A stretch of 64,000 bases of DNA from UBA2029 sp037447125 (GTDB lineage: Bacteria > Chloroflexota > Anaerolineae > Aggregatilineales > Aggregatilineaceae), in contig JBBIHG010000001.1 of the NCBI GenBank assembly GCA_037447125.1, positions 193,766 to 257,765 on the forward strand, written 5' to 3'. Positions 53,609 through 62,722 of this stretch are shown piece by piece. The notes beneath the pieces were generated by a model. That model was given only the letters and a program-made list of their open reading frames with translations. It was not told the DNA's origin and did not search any database. Position 1 is the stretch's first letter, and each line of letters starts with the position of its first letter. The translations under genes were made by a program, and so were the position numbers.

Positions 53609-54103
53609 CTACTTGGGATCCTCCATCTGCGGGATCGAGCGCGTGAACTGACCCGGCTCCGTCCGGCGCGGCGTGCCTTCCACCCCAGGCGGCAGCGGGT
53701 CGAGCAGCATCTCCTTGACGTAGATGGCGTCGCGGCGATCATTGAAGCTCAGCCGGTATTCATGCTCCAGCACAATCGCCTCGGTTGGGCAGGCATCCTC
53801 GCAGTAGCCGCAAAAGATGCAGCGCAGCATGTTGATCTCGTAGGTCTTGGCGTAGCGCTCACCGGGGCTGTAACGCTCCTCATCGGTGTTCTCAGCCGCC
53901 TCGACCCAGATAGCGTCTGCCGGGCAGGCTGCTGCACAGAGCGAGCAGCCGATGCACTTCTCCAGACCGTTGTCGTAGCGCTTGAGCGCGTGCCGCCCCT
54001 TGAAGCGCTCGCGCAAGGGACGCGCCTGCTCAGGGTACTGGATGGTGACTGGCCCCTCCAGCACATGTTTGAATGTCGTCGCGAAGCCACGTACCAGATT
54101 CAT
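53609..54103 (-). CDS. nuoI: NADH-quinone oxidoreductase subunit I
   Basis: 164 aa. Two 4Fe-4S binding motifs give clusters N6a and N6b: Cys50, 53, 56, 60 (CIGCSLCAAACPADAI) and Cys95, 98, 101, 105 (CIFCGYCEDACPTEAI). It relays electrons towards NuoB in the peripheral arm. ATG start, 33 bases after nuoH. Confidence 0.98.
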   Translation of the reverse strand: MNLVRGFATTFKHVLEGPVTIQYPEQARPLRERFKGRHALKRYDNGLEKCIGCSLCAAACPADAIWVEAAENTDEERYSPGERYAKTYEINMLRCIFCGYCEDACPTEAIVLEHEYRLSFNDRRDAIYVKEMLLDPLPPGVEGTPRRTEPGQFTRSIPQMEDPK

Positions 54104-54136
54104 GCAATACTCCCCTGCTAGCCCACAACCACCACT

Positions 54137-55414
54137 CTAATCCGATGCTTTGCCGCCTGAGCGCGGTGGTTGGCTGTCTTGTCCGCTGTCCCTGAAGGGA
54201 ACAGCGCGGGCCAGGGCCGCCGGCACGCCCAGCATCCTGTCCACCATGGTGAAAGCTCGCACGCCGCCGCTCGCGCCAGAGAGCGACACGAACTCGACTC
54301 GCGGCGAGCCGAGCGCATCGGGCTTGCGCCCCACACGACCAAGCCAGTAAGACGCGCCGCCCAGGAAGAGCACCCACGCGATCACGGCCATGATCAGCTT
54401 GGCCGAGCTACCCATCTCGACCTCGAGCACAACCGCCACCGCCGTCCAGGCAACGGCTACCAGCGCCAAGGGCAGCATCACCTTCCACCCGAAAGACATC
54501 AGGCGGTCGTAGCGGATGCGAGGCAGCGTGCCGCGCACCCAGATCATCACCACCAGCAGCACCACGACCTTGAGAGCGAACACCAACGGCCCGAGCAGCG
54601 GCGCTTCGTCCACATATGCGAAGTGATACCCGCCAAAATAGAGGGCTGCACCGATGGCGCTGACCGCGATCATGCCGATGTACTCGGCCAGGTAGAACAT
54701 GGCGAACTTCATGCCACTGTACTCCGAGTGATAGCCGGCCGTCAATTCCTGCTCGGCCTCGGGCATATCAAACGGCGCGCGGTTCACCTCAGCCAGCAGC
54801 GCAACAGCCATGATGGCGGCAGCCATTGGATTCTGGAAGACGAACCACCCCAGAATGGGCGCGTCTTTCTGGGCATCAATGATGTCACCGACGCTCATCG
54901 AGCCGGCCAGCATCACCGGCACCACCATCGCCAGGCCCATGCTCAGCTCGTAGCTGACCATCTGCGCCGACGAGCGCAGCCCGCCTAGCATCGCGTATTT
55001 GTTGTTGCTCGACCAACCGGCCAGCACGACTCCATAGATGCCGATACTCGTGATTCCCAAGAGCCACAGCACGCCGACATTGACGTCAATCAGTCCCTGC
55101 GACAGACGGTACCACTTGCCGTCGAACCAGGGCACGGCGATCTTTGGGCCGAACGGCACCACTGCCAGCACGATCAGCGCTGGCACAGTCTTGATCACCG
55201 GCGCCAGCCAGAAGACGACCTTCTCCGCATGGGCCGGCGTGACATCCTCTTTGAAGATGAGCTTGATGCCATCGGCAACGGGCTGCAGAAGCCCGTAGGG
55301 ACCTGCCCGGTTTGGCCCCACTCGCGCCTGCAGAAACGCCAGGAAGCGCCGCTCAAGGACTGTCGTATAGGCGAACCCGGTGAGCAGGACCACGAACAGA
55401 ACCAGACTCGTCAT
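54137..55414 (-). CDS. nuoH: NADH-quinone oxidoreductase subunit H
   Basis: 425 aa, longer than the usual 320-360. It forms the quinone-entry channel between the two arms. Conserved stretches: FLQARVGPNRAGPYGLLQP and NRAPFDMPEAEQELTAGYHSEYSG (key EAEQELTAGYHSEYSG), about 8-9 helices. The last 75-80 residues are a polar extension after an additional helix (IMAVIAWVLFLGGASYWLG), with no known motif. ATG at 55414; a GTG 15 bases earlier is possible. Confidence 0.97.
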   Translation of the reverse strand: MTSLVLFVVLLTGFAYTTVLERRFLAFLQARVGPNRAGPYGLLQPVADGIKLIFKEDVTPAHAEKVVFWLAPVIKTVPALIVLAVVPFGPKIAVPWFDGKWYRLSQGLIDVNVGVLWLLGITSIGIYGVVLAGWSSNNKYAMLGGLRSSAQMVSYELSMGLAMVVPVMLAGSMSVGDIIDAQKDAPILGWFVFQNPMAAAIMAVALLAEVNRAPFDMPEAEQELTAGYHSEYSGMKFAMFYLAEYIGMIAVSAIGAALYFGGYHFAYVDEAPLLGPLVFALKVVVLLVVMIWVRGTLPRIRYDRLMSFGWKVMLPLALVAVAWTAVAVVLEVEMGSSAKLIMAVIAWVLFLGGASYWLGRVGRKPDALGSPRVEFVSLSGASGGVRAFTMVDRMLGVPAALARAVPFRDSGQDSQPPRSGGKASD

Positions 55415-55496
55415 GATTGAGTGGATCACTACGCACGTGCCATGACCGGCGCACTCGATTACGATGCTGGATTCCCCTGGGCCAAACATACTGGGA

Positions 55497-58082
55497 CTAT
55501 CCCTCCATCTTCCGCACGACGCACTCAGCCAGCGTGTCAGGAGTCGGCGTCGCACCCAGGCGCTGCGGGACGAGCACTGCGCCCGCCGGAGTGCGGCTGT
55601 TGATACGGGCCTGGGCAGCCATCTGCACACCGTCCGCTGTTGTGAGGATCACCGCGTCCCCATCTGCGATCCCCAGCGTCTGCGCGTCAGCGGCGTTTAG
55701 CTCGACATACGGTGAGGGCACGCGCTGGTGCATGACCGTGCTCGGCGCGAACAGCGGCTCGCGATTGTACAGCAGGCGTACCAGCACTGCCGCCAACCCG
55801 TTACGGGCGGGCTTGCTGACCTGCACGGGCCGCACTGTCAGGCTGTACTTCTCCTTCTCAGCGTTCGTCGCCCACTGCACGCCCAACCCGCCGCGATTCG
55901 AATAGGCCGTGCCGCCGTAGTACAGGTCGTCACCACCTATCAGAGGGAATTGCGGCTCAACATGCGCCAGATTGGGGTAGCTCATCTCAGCGTAGCGCAG
56001 CACATGCTGGGTGATGTCGCGCATGACCAGGCTGGGCGCGATGCGCGGCCTGGGGCCGCCGGGCATATGCGAACTGACATGAGCGAACACTTTCCACCCA
56101 GGTAGCGTGCCTTCCAGCGGCGTCTGCGCCATATAGAAGCGCTGCGCGCGGCGCAGGCCGTTGGTGAAAGTACCCTCGCGCTCGGCGAAGCTCTGCACGG
56201 GCAGGAGCACGTGTGCCTTCTCCGCGGTGGGCGTCACGAACTGGGTCGCCAGCACGACGAACTCAGCGCCCGCGAGCACCTCGGCCACTTGCGCGTCCTC
56301 GGCCACCGGATCGGCCTCGACAATGACCCACATGGCGGGCCGGCGCCCGATCAGGTCCCTGGTCGCGCCCGGCCCAAAACCCATATCCAGCGCGCCCTGC
56401 GTGTTCGCGCCGGGCCACACCGGAATCAGCCCGTTGTTGGCGCGCCCGGCATGCCCGGTGATGATCAGCAGGTTGGCCGCCGCCTGCATCAGTTCGCCGT
56501 GCTGCTCCAGCGTCACGCCCTCGCCGCCGACGAACACGACCAGGTCTTTCGCGCCAAGCAAGGCCTGGGCCGCCTCCGCGTAGGGCTTGGGGACGCGCGT
56601 CCCCTTCAGGCTGGCCTCGAACTCGGCGAAGCCCTCGGCCCGCGCCGCGACGAACTCCTCGTCAATGGCATTACTGCGCCGGGCCATGACGGCGAAGCTG
56701 TTGAGCACGGCCACCGCTTCGCCATACGGGTAGTGCAGTGCCACCGTCGCATACTTATCCAGCTTGGTCGCCCGCCCATTGGCGACAACCACCTTCGCCC
56801 CGCGATCGGCAGCCTGCTTGACTTGCAGCCACCAGATCGGCGCTTCTTCCCCCAGGTCGGACGCGATGACCAGAACCGCGCTGTCCGGGCCGAGGTCTTG
56901 CAGGCGGGTGCCCACACCAACCCCTACCTGGGTGACCTGTTCGATGCCAGCCATCGTCGCCGGCCAGATGCCAAGCAAACAGTCCGCGTGGGTCAGCCGG
57001 GCGAGCTTGCGCAACTCCCACAGGTCTTCGTTCGCCAGGTTGGGTCCCGCCAGGAATCCGACTTTGCTGCCATAGCGCTTGAGCTGCGCAGCGATTTCCT
57101 GGCAGACCGCCTCCCATTCGACGGGCACCCACTCGCCGTCGCGCCGGATCATCGGCTGCGTCAGGCGCTCCTCCGACCGGCTGTGATGGTGGCCAAAGCG
57201 CCCTTTGTCACAGATCCAGATCTCGTTGACGGCTTCGTTCTGGCGCGGCATGATGCGCTTGATCATCTTCCTGCCGCCGAAGTCGCGGTCGAGACGTGTG
57301 CTGGCACTGATGTTGCACCCCACCGGGCAGTGCGGGCAGATGCTCGCCACTTCGTCAAGCTCCCACGGGCGAGCGCCAAAGCGAAAGTCCGCCGTCGTCA
57401 GCGCGCCCACCGGGCAGATGTCCGTCGTGTTGCCGCTGAATTTCGTGTCGAACGGCGGATCGCTGACCGTGATGATCTGCAAGCGTCGTCCGCGCTCGTG
57501 GAAGGCCAGCACGTCATCGCCCACGATTTCGTCGCAGAAGCGCGTGCAGCGCGCGCACTGGATACACCGCTCCCGGTCCAGGTAGATGAGTTCGCCGAGC
57601 GGGACGTGCTTGGCCAAGCGCATCTTGTCGTCGTAGATGAACGCCGACGTACCCGGACCGTAAGCCATCGTCAGGTTCTGCAGCGGGCACTCGCCGCCCT
57701 TGTCGCAGATCGGGCAATCCAGCGGGTGGCTGGTCAGCAGGAATTCCAGGATGTCGTCGCGCGCCTGAGCAACCGCCGCCGAATCCGTGCGCACCACCAT
57801 GCCGGGGCTGGCTGTCTGCGTGCAGGCGGTCTGCAGCTTGGGGAACCAGTGCACGACCGGCTGCCCGTGCTCATCGCGCTCCGGCTGGCCAGTCTTGCGG
57901 CTGATGGCGAGCGTGCCCAACTCGACGAAGCACATGCGGCACATGCCCACCGGATCGAGCTTGGGATGATAGCAGAAGACGGGGATGTCAATTCCGTGCA
58001 TTTTCGCCGCGTCAATCAGGTTCATCCCCCTGGGAACCTGATAGTCCTGACCGTCAATGGTGATCGTAATGGTTTCGGTCAT
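55497..58082 (-). CDS. nuoG: NADH-quinone oxidoreductase subunit G (molybdopterin oxidoreductase-like)
   Basis: 861 aa. The N-terminal ferredoxin part binds 2Fe-2S N1b (Cys37, 48, 51, 87), N5 (His119, Cys123, 126, 132) and N4 (Cys173, 176, 179 and 223). A further set Cys249, 252, 256 and 291 matches the off-pathway N7 cluster found in some bacteria. The rest is a molybdopterin-oxidoreductase-like domain that has lost the cofactor function. It lies 25 bases after the TPR-like gene. The ATG at 58082 was chosen over one four codons upstream. Confidence 0.97.
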   Translation of the reverse strand: MTETITITIDGQDYQVPRGMNLIDAAKMHGIDIPVFCYHPKLDPVGMCRMCFVELGTLAISRKTGQPERDEHGQPVVHWFPKLQTACTQTASPGMVVRTDSAAVAQARDDILEFLLTSHPLDCPICDKGGECPLQNLTMAYGPGTSAFIYDDKMRLAKHVPLGELIYLDRERCIQCARCTRFCDEIVGDDVLAFHERGRRLQIITVSDPPFDTKFSGNTTDICPVGALTTADFRFGARPWELDEVASICPHCPVGCNISASTRLDRDFGGRKMIKRIMPRQNEAVNEIWICDKGRFGHHHSRSEERLTQPMIRRDGEWVPVEWEAVCQEIAAQLKRYGSKVGFLAGPNLANEDLWELRKLARLTHADCLLGIWPATMAGIEQVTQVGVGVGTRLQDLGPDSAVLVIASDLGEEAPIWWLQVKQAADRGAKVVVANGRATKLDKYATVALHYPYGEAVAVLNSFAVMARRSNAIDEEFVAARAEGFAEFEASLKGTRVPKPYAEAAQALLGAKDLVVFVGGEGVTLEQHGELMQAAANLLIITGHAGRANNGLIPVWPGANTQGALDMGFGPGATRDLIGRRPAMWVIVEADPVAEDAQVAEVLAGAEFVVLATQFVTPTAEKAHVLLPVQSFAEREGTFTNGLRRAQRFYMAQTPLEGTLPGWKVFAHVSSHMPGGPRPRIAPSLVMRDITQHVLRYAEMSYPNLAHVEPQFPLIGGDDLYYGGTAYSNRGGLGVQWATNAEKEKYSLTVRPVQVSKPARNGLAAVLVRLLYNREPLFAPSTVMHQRVPSPYVELNAADAQTLGIADGDAVILTTADGVQMAAQARINSRTPAGAVLVPQRLGATPTPDTLAECVVRKMEG

Positions 58083-58106
58083 ATCGCTCCTCAAGAGCCA
58101 GAGCCT

Positions 58107-58412
58107 TCATGTTGAGCCAGGCTCGCTACAGTGCGAGGCTGCCTGACCGCACTGGCGCAGCCCGGCGTCGGCCCGGTCCAGGTACGCCTGGTAGATGTAG
58201 CCCCAGGCACTGCCCTGGTAGGCCTGCGCGGCCAACGCCCGCACCCGCGCGAAGTCCTTTCTGGCATTGTGCAACTGCCCGCAAGCCAGCCATTCTTCAC
58301 CGCGCAGAAGGTAATTCACAGGAGCGTCTGGGTCAGCGTCGATCAGCCAGGACAGCATGGCGATCTGCGCCCTGCGTCCCGGCTTCACGTCGCCTGTCCT
58401 CTCCCAATCCAT
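58107..58412 (-). CDS. Small helical TPR-like protein within the nuo operon
   Basis: 101 aa. About 20-75 looks like one and a half TPR units (PVNYLLRGEEWLACGQLHNARKDFARVRALA, key YLLRGEEWLACGQLHNA), and the C-terminal part contains two Cys. There is no signal peptide. It is on the nuo strand between nuoF and nuoG, 25 bases before nuoG, so it is likely expressed with complex I and could be an assembly helper. No evidence beyond location. Confidence 0.6.
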   Translation of the reverse strand: MDWERTGDVKPGRRAQIAMLSWLIDADPDAPVNYLLRGEEWLACGQLHNARKDFARVRALAAQAYQGSAWGYIYQAYLDRADAGLRQCGQAASHCSEPGST

Positions 58413-58431
58413 GCGCCGGACTCCCTCAGAA

Positions 58432-58523
58432 CCTCACCCCCCAGCCCCCTCTCCGTAAACGGGGGGTGTTGTCTTGCGGTTGAGTCCCCTCTCCGCGTGT
58501 GGAGAGGGGATTTAGGGGTGAGG
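58432..58523. repeat. Miniature inverted-repeat element between nuoF and the TPR-like gene
   Basis: 92 bases. The end arms (58432-58454 and 58501-58523) are imperfect inverted repeats sharing CCTCACCCC and CCCCTCTCC blocks around a divergent 5-base core. A second hairpin, CCCCTCTCC with GGAGAGGGG (58486-58509, 6-base loop), nests inside. No transposase is encoded, so it would depend on one elsewhere. Confidence 0.7.
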
Positions 58524-58544
58524 TAAACCGCACGTCAGTGCTTC

Positions 58545-59822
58545 TCACACCCCCGCCGCGACCGGTTCCGCCGCCCGGATGTACTGCTCGTACTCGTCGC
58601 GGAACTGGCGCACGGTGCTCAACACAGGATTGCAGGCGAAATCACCCAGGGCGCACAGCGTCAGGCCCATGATCTGCTGTGGGACTTTCTCCAGCAACTC
58701 CAGGTCATGCATCGTCCCTTCGCCGCGCAGGATGCGCTCGTAGATCTTGTCGAGCCAGTAGGTACCTTCGCGGCACGGCGTGCACTTGCCACAGCTTTCG
58801 TGCTTGAAGAAGTGAATCATCTTGGCGGCGGCCCAGACCAGGTCGGTGTCTTCGTCCATCAGGATGAACGACGCCGACCCAAGCGTGCTGCCCAGCGCGG
58901 CCACGGCTTCATAGGTCAGCGGGGCGTCGAGCACCTCGTCAGTGGCGCGCAGCACCGGGCCACTGGCTCCCGACGGCAAAATGCCCTTGAGCTTCCTCCC
59001 ATTGGGAATACCACCTGCATGATCATAAATCAGCTCGCGGAAGGTGATGCCCAGCGGCAGTTCATAGTTGCCGGGACGCTCGACATGCCCGCTCATACAG
59101 AAAATCTTGGGCCCAGCGCTCTCTGGCGTGCCGATGGCCAGGAAGGCATCCGCCCCGTTGAGGATGATCCAGGGCACATTAGCCAGAGTCTCGACGTTGT
59201 TGACTACCGTCGGCGCGTAATACAGGCCGCCCCCGACCTGTGCCGGGAACGGTGGGCGCACACGTGGCTGGCCTAGCAACCCTTGCAGGCTATTGAGCAG
59301 CGCGCTCTCCTCGCCGCAGATGTACGCGCCCGCGCCCAGGTGCACATAGACCGGGCAACTCCACCCGCTGCCAAGGATGTTCTCACCGGCCAGGTTGGCC
59401 TGGCGGGCTTCCTCGATCCGCTCCTCCAGCGCGCGGGCCAGGCCCCAGAATTCCCCACGACAGTAGATATAGACGGCGGTTGCCTGGATGGCATAGGCTG
59501 CGATCAACGCGCCCTCAAGCACCTGGTGCGGGTTCTTCTCCAGCAATTCGCGGTCTTTGAAGGTACCTGGCTCGCTCTCGTCGGCGTTGACCGTCACGTA
59601 CTTCACCGGCGCGTCCTTGGGGATGAACGACCACTTTCGCCCAGTCGGGAAGCCCGCGCCTCCGCGCCCGCGCAGGTTGGACGCCGAGACCATCTGGATC
59701 ACTTCATCCGGCGACAGGTCGCTGACCGCGCGCTTCAGGGCGTCGTAACCGCCGTTCGCCATGTAGCTATCGAGCTGCCAGACATCGGCTACATCACGAT
59801 TGCGCAGCAAGATGTGTGCCAT
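58545..59822 (-). CDS. nuoF: NADH-quinone oxidoreductase subunit F
   Basis: 425 aa. It binds NADH, FMN and cluster N3. The Gly-rich motif GRGGAGFPTGRKW contacts NADH/FMN, and EESALLNSLQG plus the SLBB region follow. The 4Fe-4S ligands are CGKCTPC near residues 344-350 and a Cys near 397 (DFACNPV). Electrons enter complex I here. Normal length, ATG start. Confidence 0.98.
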   Translation of the reverse strand: MAHILLRNRDVADVWQLDSYMANGGYDALKRAVSDLSPDEVIQMVSASNLRGRGGAGFPTGRKWSFIPKDAPVKYVTVNADESEPGTFKDRELLEKNPHQVLEGALIAAYAIQATAVYIYCRGEFWGLARALEERIEEARQANLAGENILGSGWSCPVYVHLGAGAYICGEESALLNSLQGLLGQPRVRPPFPAQVGGGLYYAPTVVNNVETLANVPWIILNGADAFLAIGTPESAGPKIFCMSGHVERPGNYELPLGITFRELIYDHAGGIPNGRKLKGILPSGASGPVLRATDEVLDAPLTYEAVAALGSTLGSASFILMDEDTDLVWAAAKMIHFFKHESCGKCTPCREGTYWLDKIYERILRGEGTMHDLELLEKVPQQIMGLTLCALGDFACNPVLSTVRQFRDEYEQYIRAAEPVAAGV

Positions 59823-59888
59823 GGTGTCAGAACCCCATTCCTGTGTGGGTTTGCCGTGACAGAGAGTGGGCCGCTGCCTGCGCCCCGT

Positions 59889-60335
59889 TCAGACTTCGTC
59901 GCTTTCGCGCTTGGTCAGGTAATGAACATCCGGACGCAGCGAGAAACCCGCTCTCTCAAACAACGCCAGGCTGGCTTGATTCCAGTCTTCGATCAGCGCC
60001 GCCACAATCCCGATCCCCTGCGCGTGCAGCAGACGCTCCGCCTCGGCAATCAGCCGACTGCCCGCGCCCCGTCGCCGGAAGTCCGGGTGAACCGCCAGCC
60101 GGTTGATCCAGCCTTTGCGCCCGTCATGAGTCACTACCACGACCCCAGCGAGCGTTCCGCCGGCGCGCAGACCCAACACCGTCTGCGTGCCCCCGGCAAG
60201 CTGCCGGTCGAACTGCTCTGCGCTGTCGCGCCCCGCCAGGCTGATGTGCAACCCGGCCTGCCGCCAGAGCGCGAGCACACTCTCATAGTCGGCGGCGGAC
60301 AGAACCGCCAGAGCGAACTCGTCGCCCGCGACCAT
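59889..60335 (-). CDS. GNAT family N-acetyltransferase inside the nuo operon
   Basis: 148 aa. The acetyl-CoA site LAVHPDFRRRGAGSRLIAEAERLLHAQG (key RRRGAGSRL) and the C-terminal NQASLALFERAGF are intact. It is placed between nuoE and nuoF with 9 and 66 base gaps on the same strand. GNAT genes are not part of complex I, so it may be a passenger; acetylation of a nuo subunit is only a guess. Confidence 0.88.
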   Translation of the reverse strand: MVAGDEFALAVLSAADYESVLALWRQAGLHISLAGRDSAEQFDRQLAGGTQTVLGLRAGGTLAGVVVVTHDGRKGWINRLAVHPDFRRRGAGSRLIAEAERLLHAQGIGIVAALIEDWNQASLALFERAGFSLRPDVHYLTKRESDEV

Positions 60336-60344
60336 CGGCCCGCG

Positions 60345-60845
60345 TCACCCATGTGCCCCGTCGTCGCGGCTGGCTTCGGCGCGCCATTGTTCAATCAGCG
60401 CCTTGACCTTCTCCGGGTCCAGATTCTCGTGATAGTGGAAATTACACTGAAGCATGGGCGCTTTGTCGCACGCAGCCAGGCACATCACCGGTTCGATGGT
60501 AAACAGGCCGTCTTCCGTCGTCCCGCCGTGCTCACCCAGCCCCAGGTGCTCGCACAATCCACTGAAGAAGTCATCGGCGCCGCGCAGCGCGCATGGCAAG
60601 TCGGTGCACACATGCAGCCAATACTTGCCCTTGGGCTTCTCCGAATACATGGTGTAGAAGCCGGCAATAGACCGCGCCTGGGTTGGGTCAATGTCGCACA
60701 GCTCGGCGACCTCGCGCAGCGCGTCCTCTGAGAGCCAGCCATATTCCTCTTGGGCCAGGTAGAGCAGGGCCATCACCCCGGAGCGCCTGTCCGGGTACCT
60801 GGCGAGGATTCTCTCGATCCGCTCAGCATATTTCTCAGCCAGCAC
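60345..60845 (-). CDS. nuoE: NADH-quinone oxidoreductase subunit E
   Basis: 166 aa thioredoxin-fold subunit that binds the 2Fe-2S cluster N1a. The ligands Cys80, 85 (CTDLPC) and Cys122, 126 (CLAAC) are all present. It partners NuoF in the NADH-dehydrogenase module. ATG start; 42 bases after nuoD. Confidence 0.98.
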   Translation of the reverse strand: MLAEKYAERIERILARYPDRRSGVMALLYLAQEEYGWLSEDALREVAELCDIDPTQARSIAGFYTMYSEKPKGKYWLHVCTDLPCALRGADDFFSGLCEHLGLGEHGGTTEDGLFTIEPVMCLAACDKAPMLQCNFHYHENLDPEKVKALIEQWRAEASRDDGAHG

Positions 60846-60887
60846 GCCACTACTCCCGTTGTGGTGCTTGCCAGTCCGGGCCGGCCA

Positions 60888-62129
60888 TCAGCGGTCGGCG
60901 TCGCCCAGCACAATATCAATCGTACCGATGATGCCCACCAGGTCGGCGATGAGGTAGCCCTTAGCCAGGTGCGGCAGCGCGCTCAGGTGGATGAAGCTTG
61001 GCGTGCGGAAGTGCACGCGCCAGGGCTTCGGGCTGCCGTCGCTGATCAGGTAGCAGCCCAATTCACCACGCGGACTTTCCACCCGCACGTAGACTTCCCC
61101 TTCGGGCGGGCGGAAGCCCTCCGTCCATAGCTTGAAGTGGTGGATCACCGCCTCCATGCTCGTGCCCAGCTCGGAGCGAGGCGGCGGGACGTATTTGCGG
61201 TTGTTCGAGCGCATGGGACCGCCCGGCAGGTTGTCCAGCGCCTGCTGCACGATGCGCAGACTCTGGCGCATTTCCTCGATGCGGATCAGGTAGCGATCGT
61301 ACACGTCTCCGTGCTGGCCAAGCGGCACGTCGAACTCGAATTGCTCGTAGCTGCTGTACGGGAGCGCCTTGCGAATGTCCCAGTTGACACCCGATCCGCG
61401 CAGCGTCGGCCCGCTACAGCCAAGAGCAATAGCATCCTTCGCCGACAGAAAGCCGATGCCCTGCGTGCGGTCCAGCCACAGCGGGTTGTCGGTCAGCAGC
61501 CGTTCGTAGTCGTCAATGCGCGCCGGGAAGTAACCAAGGAAATCACGCACGACCGGCTCGAATTCGTCTGGCACGTCACGCCACAGACCGCCAGGACGAA
61601 AGTACGTGCTCATCATGCGCTGGCCAGAGACCATCTCGAAGATGTCGAGCAGCTTCTCGCGCTCGCGGAAGCAGTACAGGAACATGCTCATCGCGCCGAT
61701 GTCCAGCGCGTGCGTGCCCAGCCACACCAGATGGCTGTTGATGCGCGTCAGTTCGGCCAGCAGCACGCGCAGGTATTGCGCTCGGATGGGCACATCAAGA
61801 TTGATGATCTTCTCGATAGCCAGGCAGTAGACCAGGTTATTGCCCAACGGATTGAGATAGTCCATGCGATCGGTCATCGTGATCGCCTGCTCGTACCGCT
61901 TGGCCTCCATGTTCTTCTCGATGCCCGTGTGCAGATACCCGATGTCCGGCACACAGCTCACCACGGTCTCGCCGTCGAGCTCCAGCATCAGTCGCAGCAC
62001 CCCATGCGTGCTGGGATGCTGGGGCCCCATATTCAAGACCATCGTCTCGCCGCTGAGCGCGCGCTCCGAGACCAGTCCCTTCAGTTGCTGTACATCACCT
62101 GCCCACACACTGTCTTCTAGACCGCTCAT
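60888..62129 (-). CDS. nuoD: NADH-quinone oxidoreductase subunit D
   Basis: 413 aa, the 49-kDa-type subunit related to NiFe-hydrogenase large chains. It shapes the quinone pocket with NuoB. Conserved stretches NMGPQHPSTHGVLRL, PDIGYLHTGIEKNME and HLVWLGTHALDIGAMSMFL are present. NuoC is a separate gene 33 bases upstream, not a CD fusion. Confidence 0.98.
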   Translation of the reverse strand: MSGLEDSVWAGDVQQLKGLVSERALSGETMVLNMGPQHPSTHGVLRLMLELDGETVVSCVPDIGYLHTGIEKNMEAKRYEQAITMTDRMDYLNPLGNNLVYCLAIEKIINLDVPIRAQYLRVLLAELTRINSHLVWLGTHALDIGAMSMFLYCFREREKLLDIFEMVSGQRMMSTYFRPGGLWRDVPDEFEPVVRDFLGYFPARIDDYERLLTDNPLWLDRTQGIGFLSAKDAIALGCSGPTLRGSGVNWDIRKALPYSSYEQFEFDVPLGQHGDVYDRYLIRIEEMRQSLRIVQQALDNLPGGPMRSNNRKYVPPPRSELGTSMEAVIHHFKLWTEGFRPPEGEVYVRVESPRGELGCYLISDGSPKPWRVHFRTPSFIHLSALPHLAKGYLIADLVGIIGTIDIVLGDADR

Positions 62130-62162
62130 TCACCGTCGCTCCACCGGCCAGCAACCTCCGCC

Positions 62163-62675
62163 CTACTCGCGGGCGTAGGGCTTGTGCTTGTCAATCTCAT
62201 CGAAGTTGAATGAGAACTGCACCGTCTCGTATCCGAGCGGATAGTCCTTGCGCAGCGGGTGCCCATCCCAGCCATCCGGCATCAGCAGGCGGCGCAAATC
62301 GGAGTGCCCCGTGAAGATGACGCCGAACAGATCGAAGATCTCTCGCTCAGACCAGTTCGCCGCCGGGTACACCTCTGTCACACTCGGAAGCTCAGGCGCA
62401 TCACCGGGCAGATACGCCTTCAGCCGCAGCGAACGATTGTGCACCATGGAATACAGGTGATAGGACACAGCAAACCGCGGTTCCTGGGGATAGTAGTCCA
62501 CCCCCGCTACATCCGACAGGAAATTGTACTCAAGCCCTTTAGTGTCGCGGCAGCAGCGGCATACGTCAACAATCCGATCCGCAGCCACCAGGATGGTTAG
62601 CTCTCCCCGAAACTCCTGCGTCCCTTCCACTGCGTCTGCGAACTCGCCAGTCAAAGCTTCTACCGGATCAAGCAT
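62163..62675 (-). CDS. nuoC: NADH-quinone oxidoreductase subunit C
   Basis: 170 aa, the 30-kDa-type peripheral subunit. The C-terminal signature SEREIFDLFGVIFTGHSDLRRLLMPDGWDGHPLRKDYPL is intact (key WDGHPLRKDYPLG). The ATG at 62675 has AGGAGAG about 13 bases upstream. A GTG at 62726 overlapping the nuoB stop is an alternative and would add 17 residues. Confidence 0.96.
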   Translation of the reverse strand: MLDPVEALTGEFADAVEGTQEFRGELTILVAADRIVDVCRCCRDTKGLEYNFLSDVAGVDYYPQEPRFAVSYHLYSMVHNRSLRLKAYLPGDAPELPSVTEVYPAANWSEREIFDLFGVIFTGHSDLRRLLMPDGWDGHPLRKDYPLGYETVQFSFNFDEIDKHKPYARE

Positions 62676-62722
62676 AGTCTGCGACTCTCTCCTCGTTGCC
62701 CGCCGCCCAGGGACGCCGGCTA

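Noticed and set aside
56211..58115. Very long open frame (634 codons) antisense to nuoG
   Set aside because: It is a mirror frame of a high-GC gene; no family motifs, and nuoG has all its cluster ligands.
58486..58509. Intrinsic terminator after nuoF
   Set aside because: The hairpin has no T-run and is part of the inverted-repeat element.
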